This document shows, in pieces, positions 19,520 through 27,493 of a DNA stretch of 64,000 nt. A program made the translations under genes and the position numbers. How positions within the stretch are numbered: the first letter of the stretch is position 1; the number at the start of each line of letters is the position of its first letter. The DNA is from Caldimonas thermodepolymerans. GTDB lineage: Bacteria; Pseudomonadota; Gammaproteobacteria; Burkholderiales; Burkholderiaceae_C. Where the stretch lies: positions 806,001-870,000 of the forward strand of contig NZ_CP064338.1 of NCBI RefSeq assembly GCF_015476235.1, read 5' to 3'. Below the pieces are notes generated by a model. The model worked only from the letters and a program-made list of their open reading frames with translations. It was not told where the DNA came from and did no database searches.

Positions 19520-20380
19520 TCAAGCAGGCATTTCAAAAGTAGAACTTCCGGCGACGCGTTGGCGGTACTCGGCCGGGGTCAGATCGCCGAGCGAATCGTG
19601 GGGACGCTCCTCGTTGTACTCGAGCATCCACCAGTACGCGGCCTCGCGCACGTCGTCGAGGCGGGTGAACAGGTGCTGGTCCAGGACCTCCTCGCGGAAG
19701 GTCCGATTGAAGCGTTCGATGTAGGCGTTCTGGTTGGGCTTGCCGGGCTGGATGTACCGGATGGCCATGCCGTTGAGCTTGGCCCACTGCACGAAGGCCT
19801 CGCCCAGGAACTCCGGGCCGTTGTCGGTACGCAGGACCTGCGGCAGGCCGTGGTCGCGCTTGAGCTGCTCGAAGATGCGGACCAGGCGCGTGGACGAGAT
19901 CGAGGTGTCGACCTCGATGTGCAGCGCCTCGCGGTTGAAGTCGTCGACCACGTTGAAGGTCCGGAAGCGGCGGCCACACGCCAGCGCGTCGGCCATGAAA
20001 TCCGCTGACCAGACGGCATCGGGCAGCAGGGGAACGTAGAGCGGTACGCGTTCGCGCTTGGGCAGCCGCTGCTTGGCCTTGCGGCGCAGATCGAGCTTCA
20101 TCGCCTTGTACACTCGGTAGATTCGCTTGTGGTTCCAGTCCGGACGCGCACGGCGCAGGACCTTGCAACACTTCCAGAAGCCGCGGCTCGGGCGATTCTC
20201 GACCACCTCGGCCAGGGCCGCGATGATCTCGGCATCCCGTACCGTCCAGTGCACCGGCGGCTGGTACCACGCTGCCCGCGACAACCCAACGCAATCACAG
20301 GACCGGCTCAGGGGCCGCGTGCGCACCTCGACCAGGTACCGCACGGCCTCGCGCTTCTGCTCCGGCCCTACAGTTTTTTT
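19520..20380 (-). CDS. IS3 transposase OrfB (DDE domain, made by -1 frameshift)
   Basis: Continues OrfA after slippage on the A7 run, entering frame as KKTVGPEQKREAV. Catalytic residues are visible: D in SADFMADAL, D in RTDNGPEFLGEAF and E in NAYIERFNRTFREE (DDE/rve integrase core), preceded by the HTH_21-like region. The frame is intact to its stop at 19520, so the element could still be active. The IS407-like subgroup is a guess from OrfA style. Confidence 0.9.
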   Translation of the reverse strand, partial: KKTVGPEQKREAVRYLVEVRTRPLSRSCDCVGLSRAAWYQPPVHWTVRDAEIIAALAEVVENRPSRGFWKCCKVLRRARPDWNHKRIYRVYKAMKLDLRRKAKQRLPKRERVPLYVPLLPDAVWSADFMADALACGRRFRTFNVVDDFNREALHIEVDTSISSTRLVRIFEQLKRDHGLPQVLRTDNGPEFLGEAFVQWAKLNGMAIRYIQPGKPNQNAYIERFNRTFREEVLDQHLFTRLDDVREAAYWWMLEYNEERPHDSLGDLTPAEYRQRVAGSSTFEMPA

Positions 20381-20634
20381 GCGATCAGATCCTTCATCGC
20401 GGCGTTGTCGAGCGCCAGCTCGGCGTACATCCGCTTGAGCCTGGCGTTCTCCGCTTCCAGGTCCTTGACACGCCGCAGCTCGGAGGCCTCCAGGCCGCCG
20501 TACTTCGACTTCCACTTGTAGTAGGTCGGAACGCTGATGCCGGCCTGCCGGCAGATGTCCTTGACCGGCACGCCGGCGTCGGCCTGCTTGAGGATCGAGA
20601 CGATCTGGGTCTCGGTGAAACGGGACTTCTTCAT
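20368..20634 (-). CDS. IS3 transposase OrfA
   Basis: 88-aa helix-turn-helix protein (SRFTETQIVSILKQADAG, then DICRQAGISVPTYYKWKSKYGG) followed by a leucine-zipper-like coiled coil (VKDLEAENARLKRMYAELAL). It binds the IS ends. The gene ends ...DLIAKKL just after a run of seven A (20374-20380 on the complement), the slip site for making OrfAB. Confidence 0.92.
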   Translation of the reverse strand: MKKSRFTETQIVSILKQADAGVPVKDICRQAGISVPTYYKWKSKYGGLEASELRRVKDLEAENARLKRMYAELALDNAAMKDLIAKKL

Positions 20635-20707
20635 GGAACCTCCTGGCTGGGGAAAACATGCCAGAAAGTTCTACTTATGGGGTGTCTGCGGATCGGGGAA
20701 GCTTACG

Positions 20708-21262
20708 AACAACGCCAAGCTCGCCAACATGGGCAGCGGGACCCTGAAGGGCCGCGCCAGCGCCGGCACCGGTGACCCGGAAGACCTCACGGCCGAGCAG
20801 GTCCGCACCCTGCTGAACGTGGCTGACGGCGCCACGGCCAACGCCTCGGACACCTACCTGCTGAACCGCGCCAACCACAGCGGAACCCAGGCCATCAGCA
20901 CCGTGGCGGGCCTTCAGGACGCGCTCGACAGCAAGGCGCCTGCCGCGCTGGGCGTCAACACGCAGACCGGCGCGAACTACACGCTGCAACTCACCGATCG
21001 CAACAGCGTCGTGAACCGCAACAGCGGCAGTTCCAACACCACCACGGTGCCGCCGAACAGTGCGGTGGCATTCCCCGTCGGGAGCACCGTCGTGATTCAC
21101 CAGCTCGGCACCGGTGCGTCGAGCATCGTCGCGGGCGCGGGTGTGACGATCCGCAAGCGCGCGAACCGCAACCTGACGTTGTCGGGCCAGTACGCCCTGG
21201 CGACGCTGGTGAAGATCGGCACCGACGAGTGGGTCTGCAGCGGCGACCTGGAGGCGGTCTGA
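20708..21262 (+). pseudogene. Prophage tail fibre, 5' end removed by the IS
   Basis: About 184 codons remain. The reading frame enters from the IS and becomes phage-like at once (LTNNAKLANMGSGTLKGR, then GTGDPEDLTAEQVRTLLNV, NHSGTQAISTVAGLQDAL), repeats typical of tail fibre stalks. The C-terminal half (QTGANYTLQLTDRNSVVNRN...) resembles a virion carbohydrate-binding tip. No native start is left. The TGA overlaps the next ATG. Confidence 0.75.
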
Positions 21263-22017
21263 TGATCGGAGCGCTGATCGGGGCCATCGCGGCTGCCGCG
21301 CAGATCGGGCCGGGTGGGGGAGAAGGGCCGACGCCCACGGCACCGGCCATCCTGGGCTACAACCACGGCGAGGTCGCCGATGCGTCGCAGGTGACGACGA
21401 CCATCAACGGCGTCAATGCCGGGGATCTCCTGCTGGTGTTCGGCGCGGTGTACCACTACGAGGGCAGCCCGCCGGGTGCCGTGGTGGTCGACACGATCCT
21501 CGGGGACTACAGCGACTCCAACACGTACACCTCGCGCGCCGGCCCGGTGGATGCCACGCCACCTTCGACAGCCGGCTACCTGCACCTGGAGGCCTGGACG
21601 GCCGTGGCGCAGGCCAGCGGGAACGTGACCTTCAAGCTGACCGGCGGCCGCTGGATGTCGATCGTCGCGCTGCGCATCAGCCCGTTCCATGCCGCGATCC
21701 TCGACGTCTCCCCGGCCACCCTCGACGTCTACCAGGGCAGCGGAGCGGAGCTGCTGATCGACCTCGCCACCACGACCTACTCGCACTGCCTGGTCGTGGG
21801 CTGCTACACGTGGTGGGACAGCTCGCGCATGCCGACGTACAGCGCGGAGTGGCCGCTCATCACGGGCCGCAATGACGGCAACAACGACTACGTGCAGATG
21901 GTGGCGGTGGGCAAGCAGGTCACCGCCGTCGGCAACTGGGATCCGGTCATCATCGCCGACAGCGTGGGCAGCGAGTACGCGGGCATCGGCCTGGTCATCC
22001 GCGGAAAGGACGTCTGA
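21262..22017 (+). CDS. Prophage protein, probable virion/tail component
   Basis: 251-aa protein of unknown exact role. After an alanine/glycine-rich start the rest is beta-rich, with patterns seen in phage tip or appendage proteins (AGDLLLVFGAVYHYEG, YLHLEAWTAVAQASGNVTF). The ATG overlaps the tail fibre stop and its own stop overlaps the next ATG (22017), so it is part of the late operon. I see no enzyme motif. Confidence 0.6.
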   Translation: MIGALIGAIAAAAQIGPGGGEGPTPTAPAILGYNHGEVADASQVTTTINGVNAGDLLLVFGAVYHYEGSPPGAVVVDTILGDYSDSNTYTSRAGPVDATPPSTAGYLHLEAWTAVAQASGNVTFKLTGGRWMSIVALRISPFHAAILDVSPATLDVYQGSGAELLIDLATTTYSHCLVVGCYTWWDSSRMPTYSAEWPLITGRNDGNNDYVQMVAVGKQVTAVGNWDPVIIADSVGSEYAGIGLVIRGKDV

Positions 22018-23477
22018 TGCTGCGCCACCACGTCGCTACCGTCATCGCCTGCAGCCCGATGGCCATGCGCGCGCCGGCGGACGCACCCGCCCCGCCGCCC
22101 CCGCCGCCTCCACCTCCGCCCCCGCCGCCACCGCCGCCCCCACCGCCGCCGGCCAACATCGAGACGACGTTCGACGAGTACTACGATCCGAGCTTCCAGC
22201 TGTCGCAGAGCACGGCGAACCGCACCTACGCCCTGGCCAGCAAGCCGGCGAAGTCCAGCAGCATCGCCACGCCTGGCTACATCGACGCCTTGCACGGCAC
22301 GCGCGTCTACCGCCTCACCGTCGCCGGCAGCGAGGGCAACGGCTCGGCGCGCCTGCGCCACGAGTACAGCCGCCGCAACCCGTTCAACTGCGACAGCACG
22401 CGCTACCTGGTGCAGACCACGAACGGCTACTGGTACGTCTTCGACGCCAACACGTTCCAGCAGATCAACCAGGGCGGGGTGAACGGCTCGATTCCGGGCA
22501 TGGCCGGCGACTGCGAAGCGTTCTGGCATCCGACTGACCCGAACAAGCTCTGGTTCACCGCGCAGAACGGGGGCATGTCGTTCAGTGAGTACGACCTGAC
22601 GACTGGCACCTCGAAGACGCTGTTCAACCTGACCGGCAAGCTGCCTCCGGGATTCGAGGCCACGGGCCGGTGCTCGACGCTGTCGGAGGGCCGGCCGAGC
22701 AACGACGGGCGCTACTGGGCGCTGGCGTGCCGGCAGTCGGTGAGCTTCGCCTACATCGGCACCATCGTCTATGACCGCGAGGAGGATGAAGTCATCGGCT
22801 GGGCGCTGGGAGGCAACTGGCCGAACAACGTCACCATCAGCCCGCGGGGCAACTACGTGGTGTTCGGGGCCGACTTCTCCAACGGCGGCGCATCGTCCGG
22901 CAACTACGTGATGCCGCGTGACGCCAAGAGCAATTCCGGCTACGTGCCGGTAAGCCACAAGGCGTTCAACCAGCCGCAGCACATGGACACGGCGCTCGGG
23001 CCGAACGGCGAGGAGTTGCTGGTCTACCTGGCCTACGACGAGGACGCCGGCTACCTCCGGGCCTACGACATGGCCACGCAGGCGTCGTTCCGCCTGCCGT
23101 TGACGCTGTACCCGACCAGCGGCGAGGCCTGCGGTGCGCACATCAGCGGGATCATCAGCGAGAAGCGGCCGGGCTGGGTCATCGTGTCGACCTACGCCTC
23201 CTACGCCAACTACGGCAGCCAGCGGCCAGCCGCGACCTGCCGGTACATGTACGACCGCGTGATGGCTGTCGAGCTGAAGCCGGCGGGCCGGGTCCTGCAC
23301 ATCGCGGAGCACCACAGCAGCGGGGGACCGTACTTCAACGAGCCGCAGGCCACGTCCAACAGCGATGGCACGCGCATCGTCTGGGCCAGTGCCTTCGACG
23401 GTCGCGCGGGGGCTGGATCCGACAACACCGAGTCCTTCATGGTGGGGCTGCCGAGCTTCGCCATTCCTGACGCCTGA
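22017..23477 (+). CDS. Prophage protein with polyproline run and propeller-like repeats
   Basis: 486-aa protein. Residues about 25-47 are an almost uninterrupted run of some 20 prolines linking a short N terminus to a beta-rich body. The body has blade-like repeats (YWYVFDANTFQQINQ, PNKLWFTAQNGG, GTIVYDREEDEVIGW, TISPRGNYVVFGADF), suggesting a beta-propeller. Its place after the tail fibre suggests a host-recognition or virion appendage protein; this is inference. The proline run would need EF-P for efficient translation. Confidence 0.6.
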   Translation: MLRHHVATVIACSPMAMRAPADAPAPPPPPPPPPPPPPPPPPPPPANIETTFDEYYDPSFQLSQSTANRTYALASKPAKSSSIATPGYIDALHGTRVYRLTVAGSEGNGSARLRHEYSRRNPFNCDSTRYLVQTTNGYWYVFDANTFQQINQGGVNGSIPGMAGDCEAFWHPTDPNKLWFTAQNGGMSFSEYDLTTGTSKTLFNLTGKLPPGFEATGRCSTLSEGRPSNDGRYWALACRQSVSFAYIGTIVYDREEDEVIGWALGGNWPNNVTISPRGNYVVFGADFSNGGASSGNYVMPRDAKSNSGYVPVSHKAFNQPQHMDTALGPNGEELLVYLAYDEDAGYLRAYDMATQASFRLPLTLYPTSGEACGAHISGIISEKRPGWVIVSTYASYANYGSQRPAATCRYMYDRVMAVELKPAGRVLHIAEHHSSGGPYFNEPQATSNSDGTRIVWASAFDGRAGAGSDNTESFMVGLPSFAIPDA

Positions 23478-23492
23478 CGAGAGGGGGATGCC

Positions 23493-23714
23493 GTGAACGA
23501 GCAACATGAGGCAAGGGTGGGGATCATCAAGGTCTTCGTGGCCTGGGCAGCCACGCTCGGCGGCATGAACCTCGCCGAACTGCTGCAGATCCTCGTGCTG
23601 ACGGCGACGCTGCTGTACACGGTGCTGCAGACCTACGTGCTGGTGCGCGACAAGATCGTCAAGCGGCGCCGCGAGCGCCGGCAGGCCGGCGACACCGCAG
23701 CGGGGGGCCTGTGA
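23493..23714 (+). CDS. Small membrane protein, holin-like
   Basis: 73 aa from GTG 23493 after GAGGGGG. One long hydrophobic stretch (LAELLQILVLTATLLYTVLQTYVLV), possibly preceded by a weaker one, then a basic tail KRRRERRQ. Position directly before the endolysin (4-bp overlap) suggests a holin or antiholin. Confidence 0.6.
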   Translation: MNEQHEARVGIIKVFVAWAATLGGMNLAELLQILVLTATLLYTVLQTYVLVRDKIVKRRRERRQAGDTAAGGL

Positions 23715-24325
23715 GCGCGGTCCCCTCGGTCCTGCGCAGCCGATTGCTGGGCGTGATGCTCGTCATCGCGGCCGGTGGTGCCGGCATCGGCACCTACGTC
23801 GCCACCCGCGACGCGCCGTCGCCGGCCGTGCTGCTGGCGATGGAGATCGGCGCGTACTACGAGAGCGGTGGCCGGCACATCGGGACGCCCTACGTCGACA
23901 AGCTGGGCAAGGGGCAACCGTGGACGGTCTGCGCCGGCATCACCGGGCCGGAAGTCGTGCCAGGCCGGTACTACACCGCCGAGGATTGCAGGCGTCTGGA
24001 GCTGCCGCGCTACCTGGAGGCCGAGCGTCAGGCCGCGTCAGCGCTGCGGCACTGGGACTCCTACAACGACTTCGTGAAGGCCAGCTTCATCGACATGGTG
24101 TTCAACCTCGGGCCGGCCGCGCTGCAGGGCACAACGATCCAGCGGCTGGCCAACGCCGGCGACCTCGCCGGTGCATGCGCGCAGATGCCGAGGTGGGTCT
24201 ACGGGACCGTCAACGGGCGCAAGGTCGTCCTGCAGGGCCTGGTGAACCGGCGCGCGACAACCGCCGAGCTCTGTGCGGAGTGGGGGCGGTCGGGGCATTT
24301 CAGCGTCGCGGAGGTGCAGCCATGA
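23711..24325 (+). CDS. Prophage endolysin, GH24 lysozyme, SAR-type
   Basis: 204 aa. The N-terminal weakly hydrophobic, Gly/Ala-rich segment (LLGVMLVIAAGGAGIGTYVA) fits a signal-anchor-release sequence. The phage lysozyme catalytic trio is visible: E51 (YYESGG), D in YVDKLG and T in PWTVCAGITG, with a few residues inserted between D and T compared with typical members. FNLGPAALQGTTI and VNRRATTAELC are also family patterns. GTG start overlaps the preceding stop. Confidence 0.88.
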   Translation: MSAVPSVLRSRLLGVMLVIAAGGAGIGTYVATRDAPSPAVLLAMEIGAYYESGGRHIGTPYVDKLGKGQPWTVCAGITGPEVVPGRYYTAEDCRRLELPRYLEAERQAASALRHWDSYNDFVKASFIDMVFNLGPAALQGTTIQRLANAGDLAGACAQMPRWVYGTVNGRKVVLQGLVNRRATTAELCAEWGRSGHFSVAEVQP

Positions 24326-24525
24326 AGGCGGCTGTCTTGGTGGTCTTCACGACCACGGTGCTGGCATCAGCGGAACCCCAGGAAAGCCACATCGTCATGA
24401 CACCGGACGACGCGCAGCGCTGCGCGGCCGAGGGCGGATGCGGCGTCGTCACCCGCGCGTGGCTTGAGCAGCAGCTGCGCCGGGCCTATGAGGCGGGCGC
24501 GGTCGCTTGCCAGAACTCGATCTGA
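24322..24525 (+). CDS. Small secreted prophage protein
   Basis: 67 aa with an N-terminal signal (MKAAVLVVFTTTVLASAEP) and two cysteines in the mature part (CAAEGGCGV). It overlaps the endolysin gene by 4 bp. Function unknown; it lies inside the lysis cassette. Confidence 0.55.
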   Translation: MKAAVLVVFTTTVLASAEPQESHIVMTPDDAQRCAAEGGCGVVTRAWLEQQLRRAYEAGAVACQNSI

Positions 24526-24537
24526 GAGGATGGACTG

Positions 24538-24738
24538 ATGGAAGCTCTGAACCCGGCCAAGGTATTCGAGAAGAAGGCCATCTTCGCGGCGACGGTCTTC
24601 ATCGTCGCCACCGTCCTGCTGCTGCTCGGCGATCTGTCGCAGGAGCTCTGGGCGGACATCGTGAAGTGGGACCTCGGCCTGTTCCTGGCGGCTGAGGTTG
24701 GCGGGGCGTTCGCCGGCAATCTTGCGGCGCCGAGGTGA
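24538..24738 (+). CDS. Prophage holin-like protein with two membrane segments
   Basis: 66 aa. Hydrophobic stretches FAATVFIVATVLLLLG and LGLFLAAEVGGAFAGNLA flank a charged loop, the class II holin layout. The start follows a GAGGA site; the end overlaps the i-spanin start by 4 bp. Which of this and the protein at 23493 is the true holin is not decidable here. Confidence 0.6.
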   Translation: MEALNPAKVFEKKAIFAATVFIVATVLLLLGDLSQELWADIVKWDLGLFLAAEVGGAFAGNLAAPR

Positions 24739-25082
24739 CCATGCGCACCTTCGGGCTGCAGGGCTTGGCGCTCGGCGCCGTGCTGGGCTTCGCGGCGGGC
24801 GTCGCAGCTGCCTGGTGGCACTACAGCCCCAGGCTCAAGGTCGCAGAGCAACGCGCCGAGCACCTCGGCGACCTCGTGCGCGAGCAGAACCGAGCGGTGG
24901 AGGCGCTCAAGACCGCAACGGACAACCGGATCGCGGCGGCTCGTGCGGCAGCTGAACGCGCACGCGGGGAGGCAGAGGCTCATCGGAAGGCAGCGGACCG
25001 GATCCTGTCGCAGCGGCTGCCGGTGGGCCTCGACGCCTGCGCCGCGAGCTGCATGCTGATCGACGCGGAGGTGCGCCCATGA
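24735..25082 (+). CDS. Rz-like inner-membrane spanin
   Basis: 115 aa: one N-terminal membrane segment (GLALGAVLGFAAGVAAAWW), then a long charged, alanine-rich helix (coiled coil), the layout of i-spanins. GTG 24735 overlaps the holin-like stop; ATG 24741 is an alternative start. It overlaps the o-spanin gene. Confidence 0.7.
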   Translation: MTMRTFGLQGLALGAVLGFAAGVAAAWWHYSPRLKVAEQRAEHLGDLVREQNRAVEALKTATDNRIAAARAAAERARGEAEAHRKAADRILSQRLPVGLDACAASCMLIDAEVRP

Positions 25083-25339
25083 CGCGGCAGATCTGGCTGC
25101 TCGGCGCGGTGGCCCTGCTGGCTGGCTGCGAATCGCTGCGGCCGGTGCGCGTCGAGATCCCGGTGGCTGTGCCGTGCGTGCACGAGAGGCCGCAGCGACC
25201 GGCGCTGGCCACCGACCAGTTGCCGGCAGATGCGACAGTGCATGACAAGGCCCGCGCGCTGCTGGCAGAGCGCCACCAGCTCCGCGGCTACGTCGCCGAG
25301 CTCGAGGCCGTGATCGATGCCTGCGAGGTGGCTCGATAA
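25079..25339 (+). CDS. Rz1-like outer-membrane spanin lipoprotein
   Basis: 86 aa with a lipoprotein signal (WLLGAVALLAGC), a proline-containing middle and a short coiled C terminus. Together with the overlapping Rz-like gene it would span the envelope and fuse the membranes at lysis. This is the last recognisable prophage gene on this side. Confidence 0.72.
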   Translation: MTRQIWLLGAVALLAGCESLRPVRVEIPVAVPCVHERPQRPALATDQLPADATVHDKARALLAERHQLRGYVAELEAVIDACEVAR

Positions 25340-25427
25340 AAAACAGATGTCCTTGTAGTCGTCGAGGCGGCGGAAGCGGGCCGTGCGGACATGCCGGTGC
25401 AGGTCGCCGTCGTAGGCCTCGGTGACC

Positions 25428-25443
25428 CTGTATGGGCATACAG
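25428..25443 (-). promoter_or_regulatory. LexA (SOS) box
   Basis: The 16 bp CTGTATGGGCATACAG match the LexA consensus CTGT-N8-ACAG exactly. It lies upstream of the truncated minus-strand frame. No complete SOS gene is adjacent. Confidence 0.7.
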
Positions 25444-25502
25444 TGTAGTGTGCTACGGTCCCCGACCGGGAGGCATGGCCTTGGAGCTGTTGGGCGAGCC
25501 AA

Positions 25503-25524
25503 ATATCAGACAACTGTCTGATAT
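25503..25524. promoter_or_regulatory. 22-bp near-perfect palindrome, candidate operator
   Basis: ATATCAGACA, two bases, TGTCTGATAT: perfect 10-bp arms. It is 60 bp from the LexA box and unlike it in sequence, so a second repressor may act here. Confidence 0.5.
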
Positions 25525-25543
25525 CCACGGCCCCGAAAATGAA

Positions 25544-25573
25544 AACGGGCTACGCCTTGCGACGTAACCCGTT
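25544..25573 (-). terminator. Intrinsic terminator (minus strand)
   Basis: Arms AACGGGCTACG and CGTAACCCGTT pair with one mismatch; on the minus strand a TTTTCATTTTC tract follows. It lies just downstream of the tRNA-Met 3' fragment, so it is probably the tRNA gene's original terminator, displaced by insertion of the island. Confidence 0.7.
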
Positions 25574-25581
25574 GATTTGTC

Positions 25582-25629
25582 TGGTGGCGCTTCAGGGACT
25601 CGAACCCCGGACCTGCGGATTATGATTCC
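25582..25629 (-). repeat. attachment-site copy: tRNA-Met 3' fragment
   Basis: 48 bp identical, but for one base (25598-25600 region, C for T), to the 3' part of the tRNA-Met gene at 28209-28256, including the CCA end, T arm and anticodon loop. The two copies are direct repeats 2.6 kb apart and bound a small island, as left by a tyrosine-recombinase element. Confidence 0.85.
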
Positions 25630-26179
25630 TCGAAAGCGGCCTACGCCGTAATCATAACGGCTGCGCCGTACTGCTACGCACTACGACGGCGCCGGCCTGC
25701 GGTCTCGGGACAACTCCTACCGATTCCGCCCTCCTGCTACCAAAGACCATAGCATTCCGCTGACACCGCGCCCGGCAAGGCGCCGGTGTAGGTGCACCCC
25801 GCGACGGCGGCAACCGTCCGAGGTGCGTGGTCAACCTTCCTGTCAACGAGGACGGTCAACGTGTCTATTGTCTCTCGGGCGCTCGCGCTCGTCATCTCGT
25901 CGCGCCCATCCGCGCGAGTCTCCGGCGCCTGCATGGCGCCCCTCAACCTCGATCCCTACGCCACCGCCAACGCGGCAGCTGACCACACCTTGCGGTCACT
26001 GCTCGCCGAGGCCACGGCCCGGATTCCCGCCCTACCGGTGTGTCGCCGGCGCAACACTTGCCCGCTTTGGTGCGATGCCAGGACCGCCCAGTTGCAACCA
26101 TTCAACCGTTGTGGTGAAATTCGTCTGCCATATCGGGCTTAACCCGCCACCTCAACCCGCAACCAGCCCGGAGGACTCA
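25630..26179. other. 550-bp stretch without a convincing gene
   Basis: Short open frames on both strands here look like chance. Three copies of GTCAAC (25830, 25842, 25855) spaced 12-13 bp may be a regulatory site for the XRE regulator downstream. A possible promoter TTGCAA-17 bp-TGAAAT lies near 26090-26120. Confidence 0.4.
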
Positions 26180-26548
26180 ATGCTCACTGAATTTGGAAAG
26201 AAGGTACGGAAGGCAAGGATCGACGCAGGAGTGACGATGATGCAGATGGCTGATGCGCTGGGCACGACGCCCTCGTTCCTGAGCGCGATGGAGACCGGCA
26301 GGAAGAAGGTGCCCACGGAGTGGGTCGCCAAGATCGAACACTACTTCGCCGTCCACGGCGTCAACGTCGCCAACCTCGGCGCCGCTGCGGACGCGTCGAA
26401 CCAGTCCGTGTCGTTGGAGGGCCTGTCGCGTGAGCACCAGATGCTCGTCGCCGGCTTCGCCCGCGTCCAGTCGTCGTCCTTGAGCACCGAGGACGTGGAC
26501 GCCTTCAAGCGGCTGCTCCAGGGCCTGCAAGGGGGTAAGAAGAAATGA
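26180..26548 (+). CDS. XRE-family helix-turn-helix regulator
   Basis: 122 aa. An N-terminal Cro/C1-type HTH (KARIDAGVTMMQMADALGTTPSFLSAMETGRKKVP) is followed by an uncharacterised tail. ATG 26180 follows a GGAGGA site. The ATGA overlap with the metallopeptidase gene makes the classic ImmR-ImmA-type pair, in which the protease inactivates the repressor on a signal. Confidence 0.88.
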   Translation: MLTEFGKKVRKARIDAGVTMMQMADALGTTPSFLSAMETGRKKVPTEWVAKIEHYFAVHGVNVANLGAAADASNQSVSLEGLSREHQMLVAGFARVQSSSLSTEDVDAFKRLLQGLQGGKKK

Positions 26549-27099
26549 CGATCGTGGGACATGGCCCCCGCAACGGGTTCAAGGTGGCGGCGCGTAGCAC
26601 GGCCGACATCCGGCTCCACGCGATGCGGCTGCGGCAACTGTTCGGGATCACCGGGCCGCGCTTCAACGCCGAGCGGACGCTGGAGGATCTGACCAAGTAT
26701 GGCGTTACCGTGGATGTCGTCGATGACAACGACCCCGAGTTGCCGCGCGGCGTCGAGGCGTGCTGGGTGCCCGACACCGTCACGCTGACCATCAGGCTCA
26801 GCGTCTACAAGGCGGCATGCCGGGGCGAGCCTCGCGCGCTGTTCACCATCGCGCACGAACTCGGGCACCTCGCACTGGCGCACCGCCGCGCCTTCCACCG
26901 GGACGCCAGTGGGACGTGCAGGATGTTCGAGGACTCGGAGTGGCAGGCCAACACGTTCGCCGCCGAGTTCTTGATGCCCCTCGACCAGATAAAGCATCAG
27001 CGCGTCGCGAGCGCGGTGCACATCGAGCTGATGTTCGGCGTCTCGGCGCAGGCTGCGGAGACGCGGTTCAACAAGCTCAGGGGGAAGGGTGAGATCTGA
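26545..27099 (+). CDS. ImmA/IrrE-family zinc metallopeptidase
   Basis: 184 aa with the zinc motif HELGH at residues 104-108 and a downstream acidic ligand region (WQANTFAAEFLMP), as in DUF955/ImmA proteins. Translation is coupled to the XRE regulator. The pair could control excision or a stress switch, or act as a toxin-antitoxin-like unit; context does not decide. Confidence 0.88.
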   Translation: MTIVGHGPRNGFKVAARSTADIRLHAMRLRQLFGITGPRFNAERTLEDLTKYGVTVDVVDDNDPELPRGVEACWVPDTVTLTIRLSVYKAACRGEPRALFTIAHELGHLALAHRRAFHRDASGTCRMFEDSEWQANTFAAEFLMPLDQIKHQRVASAVHIELMFGVSAQAAETRFNKLRGKGEI

Positions 27100-27272
27100 A
27101 AAGGCGAAACGGCCAAGCGCCAACTTGACCGTTTCTGGGGAAAAGACTTCTGAACAGGCTCCAGAAGTCTCTCGTGTGCTTTGCGGAAAGCTTTGGGATT
27201 CTAAGGCCGCTGGCCTGCGATTTCAAGATCACGAGTTTGGTGTTCGAGCCGTCTCCTATGGAGGCGAGAACC

Positions 27273-27425
27273 ATGTCGCAGCAACAGCAAGACATGTTCG
27301 GCTCCTCGGGCGAAGAGGGCGAGGTTATCTACACAATGACCATCCGCCTCAAGTCCGGGAAGGTGATCCGGCGGCCTAACGGTCGTCCGTTTCGCATCGT
27401 CGTTCGTCGCAAAAGCAAGCAGTAA
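27273..27425 (+). CDS. Small basic protein, unknown
   Basis: 50 aa. The start ATG 27273 is supported by GGAGGCGAG 7 bp upstream; the longer open frame to 27174 has no such site. An acidic/glutamine-rich start (QQQQDMF) precedes a basic C terminus (KVIRRPNGRPFRIVVRRKSK). No family recognised. Confidence 0.55.
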   Translation: MSQQQQDMFGSSGEEGEVIYTMTIRLKSGKVIRRPNGRPFRIVVRRKSKQ

Positions 27426-27493
27426 GCGCGCGTGACGAACAGGCCGGCGCCGCGAGGCGCCGGCATCTCGAACCTTAACTCGTGAGTTCAACA

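Larger units (their letters stand above)
19506..20707 (-). mobile_element. IS3-family insertion sequence
   Basis: About 1.2 kb, transcribed leftward, with orfA and orfB overlapping through a -1 frameshift. The ends are an inverted pair: an outer perfect 14 bp (CGTAAGCTTCCCCG at 19506-19519 and its complement at 20694-20707), then 17 unmatched bases on each side, then an inner perfect 11 bp (AAGTAGAACTT at 19537-19547 and complement 20666-20676). No target duplication is seen (GCAG on the left, AACA on the right). It separates two phage genes that are not neighbours in phage genomes, pointing to an IS-linked deletion. Exact termini are uncertain because the ends lack the usual TG. Confidence 0.85.
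25340..25528 (-). pseudogene. Truncated minus-strand reading frame behind a LexA box
   Basis: A minus-strand frame starting at 25528 is open through this stretch (RVTEAYDGDLHRHVRTARFR) and then fuses into the antisense of the spanin genes, which marks a junction near 25340. I do not recognise the product. It could equally be non-coding leader. It may be the 5' remnant of an SOS-controlled chromosomal or phage gene. Confidence 0.3.

Noticed and set aside
25792-26142. 116-codon plus-strand ORF in the island
   Set aside because: Unlikely codon use, no ribosome site and no family; overlaps other chance frames.
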